Source of the DNA: Bacteriovoracaceae bacterium UBA2428
GTDB lineage: Bacteria; Bdellovibrionota; UBA2428
DNA length: 12,366 nucleotides
Assembly: GCA_002343545.1 (NCBI GenBank)
Contig: DDRA01000038.1
Location: 9,346-21,711 of the forward strand
Reading direction: 5' to 3'
Both the position numbers and the translations under genes were made by a program. Below the pieces are notes generated by a model, which was not told the origin of the DNA, did no database searches, and worked only from the letters and a program-made list of their open reading frames with translations. Shown here one piece after another: positions 11,215 through 12,366 of the stretch; within the stretch, counting starts at the first letter, position 1, and each line of letters opens with the position of its first letter.

Positions 11215-12366
11215 GCAAACCTCCTGGCGAAGTGCGGATGTAATCGAAACTTTCTTGGATGAGTTGGTCGCCCGTCACGGGCTTGGTGATTTGGCCGTTG
11301 CAGCCCGCCGCGAGGCAACTCGCGCACTCCTCGGTCATGGCGTGGGCGGTCAGCGCCACGACGGGCCCGCGGAATCCTTGCGAACGGATGCGGCGGGTGG
11401 CCTCCTTGCCGTCGATGCCGGGGATCTGGATGTCCATGAGCACGAGATCGTAGCGGGTACGACCGGCGTGGCTAACGGCATCGAGCCCGTTGTCGACGAT
11501 GTCGACATCCGCTCCGCCCGATTCCAGAAAGAAGCGGAAGATCTCTTGGTTGTCGACCGAGTCCTCGACCAGCAGGATGCGCATTCCGCGGAGCAGCCCT
11601 TGCTCGTCGGCGCGGGGCGGAGTCGCTTGCGGCTCCTCGCGGCGTTCCAGCCACGATCCCAACCAACGGCTGTCCTCGGGGACGTCGAGTGGCAGACTGA
11701 CCTCGAAGGTGGATCCCGCCCCCGGTCGGCTCGCGGCCAAGACGACGTCGCCACCCAAGAGGCGGGCGAGCTGGCGCGAGAGGGCGAGGCCCAAGCCCGT
11801 GCCGCCGAAGCGACGGGTCGTCGAGGCATCGCCTTGGGCGAAGACCCCGAAAAGATTCTTCTGAGCCTCGGAAGAGATGCCGACGCCCGTGTCTTCCACC
11901 GAGAAACGCAGGGTTCCGGGGCCGCTTTCGTTCGGGCCTGCCTTGTTGGCTTTGACGACGAGACCCACGCGCCCCTTCTCGGTGAACTTGAGGCCGTTGC
12001 CGACGAGGTTCATCAGGATCTGCTTGAGACGCACCTCGTCCGTTCGGACGAACTCGGGGATCGTGCCACGGCTCTCGACGTGGAAGTAGACTCCCACTTT
12101 GGACTTCGTCTGCATTTCCATGACCGACTTCAAATCGGCCAGCAGCGAAGGCAGCGAAACGTCGGATTTCTCCAGGTACAACTTGCCGGCTTCGATCTTG
12201 GAAAGATCGAGCACGTCGTCCACGACCCGCGCGAGGATGTCGGCGTTACGGCGAATGCTCCAGGCGAACTCCTGCTTCTGACGGACCGTCAGGGACTCGC
12301 GTCCGAGCGCGTCCGAGAAGCCGACGATGGCTCCCAGCGGGGTCCGGATCTCGTGGCTCATGTTGG
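11183..12366 (-). CDS. hybrid sensor histidine kinase with C-terminal receiver (partial, N-terminus outside window)
   Basis: The visible part is about 394 residues of a longer protein; the sensory N-terminus is cut off at the window edge. Counting from the Met at 12361, which is inside the H-box and not the true start, it begins with NMSHEIRTPLG and phospho-accepting His3. A dimerisation helix runs to about 65. The ATPase domain has the N box ILMNLVGNGLKFTEKG (115-130, Asn122), G1 DTGVGI (157-162), F box FGVFAQGD and G2 GGTGLGL (186-192). A linker of about 30 residues precedes the receiver domain (about 258-376), with acidic VEDS (265-268), phospho-accepting Asp310 (LVLMD), Thr338 (ALTAH) and Lys360 (ITKP). 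Its end overlaps the Hpt gene by 32 bp. The likely relay is kinase His, receiver Asp310, Hpt His41, then an unseen regulator. Confidence 0.93.
   Translation of the reverse strand, partial: NMSHEIRTPLGAIVGFSDALGRESLTVRQKQEFAWSIRRNADILARVVDDVLDLSKIEAGKLYLEKSDVSLPSLLADLKSVMEMQTKSKVGVYFHVESRGTIPEFVRTDEVRLKQILMNLVGNGLKFTEKGRVGLVVKANKAGPNESGPGTLRFSVEDTGVGISSEAQKNLFGVFAQGDASTTRRFGGTGLGLALSRQLARLLGGDVVLAASRPGAGSTFEVSLPLDVPEDSRWLGSWLERREEPQATPPRADEQGLLRGMRILLVEDSVDNQEIFRFFLESGGADVDIVDNGLDAVSHAGRTRYDLVLMDIQIPGIDGKEATRRIRSQGFRGPVVALTAHAMTEECASCLAAGCNGQITKPVTGDQLIQESFDYIRTSPGGLHEVRDRAGRA

Noticed and set aside
1..12366. CRISPR array or complete insertion sequence
   Set aside because: No regularly spaced repeats with unique spacers and no transposase-like frame with flanking inverted repeats were seen on either strand.

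Overview
The window is 12.4 kb of bacterial chromosome in two compositional parts. Positions 1 to about 2,414 are visibly AT-rich; the rest is GC-rich with strong G/C preference at third codon positions. An outer-membrane-lipoprotein-type lipobox, an OmpA-domain surface protein, Sec signal peptides and a hybrid kinase with a separate Hpt protein indicate a Gram-negative, Proteobacteria-like organism. A Bdellovibrionota or deltaproteobacterial origin is my guess from gene style only.

Left part (1-2414): the window opens on the last 24 bases of a tRNA-Pro-like gene. Two further 3' fragments of the same tRNA lie at 2238-2286 and 2348-2414, neither with a 5' half. Between the first two copies is an AT-rich islet. 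It holds a small membrane-anchored protein of unknown function and, converging on it, an Xre/MbcA/ParS-type antitoxin followed by a RES-domain toxin. I read this as a small integrative element or its remnant at tRNA-Pro, maintained by a toxin-antitoxin pair, with a second remnant behind it. No integrase is in the window. Candidate recombinase or regulatory sites are present: paired TGTGGA motifs 11 bp apart at both ends, a 14-bp palindrome, and a 10-bp direct repeat upstream of the antitoxin.

Middle part (2645-7948): an OmpA-family outer-membrane/peptidoglycan-linking protein is followed after 24 bp by a six-blade Kelch-type lipoprotein, probably one operon. Next come a PhzF-family isomerase-like enzyme that may be leaderless, a convergent DUF3592-type two-helix membrane protein, and a divergently placed exported 436-aa protein with possible IucA/IucC (siderophore synthetase) resemblance.

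Nitric-oxide-type cluster (7954-10022): a group III truncated haemoglobin is divergent from an Rrf2-family regulator, and NnrS follows the regulator by 4 bp. A perfect 10-8-10 palindrome in the shared promoter region is a strong operator candidate. Together they look like a self-contained NO/nitrosative-stress module. An FNR-like box overlaps the nnrS stop codon, ahead of an exported six-cysteine protein of unknown function.

Right end (10945-12366): on the minus strand, a hybrid histidine kinase, cut by the window edge, overlaps a stand-alone Hpt protein by 32 bp. Together they form a translationally coupled phosphorelay. Gene packing is very tight: four convergent pairs overlap or are separated by 0-5 bp.
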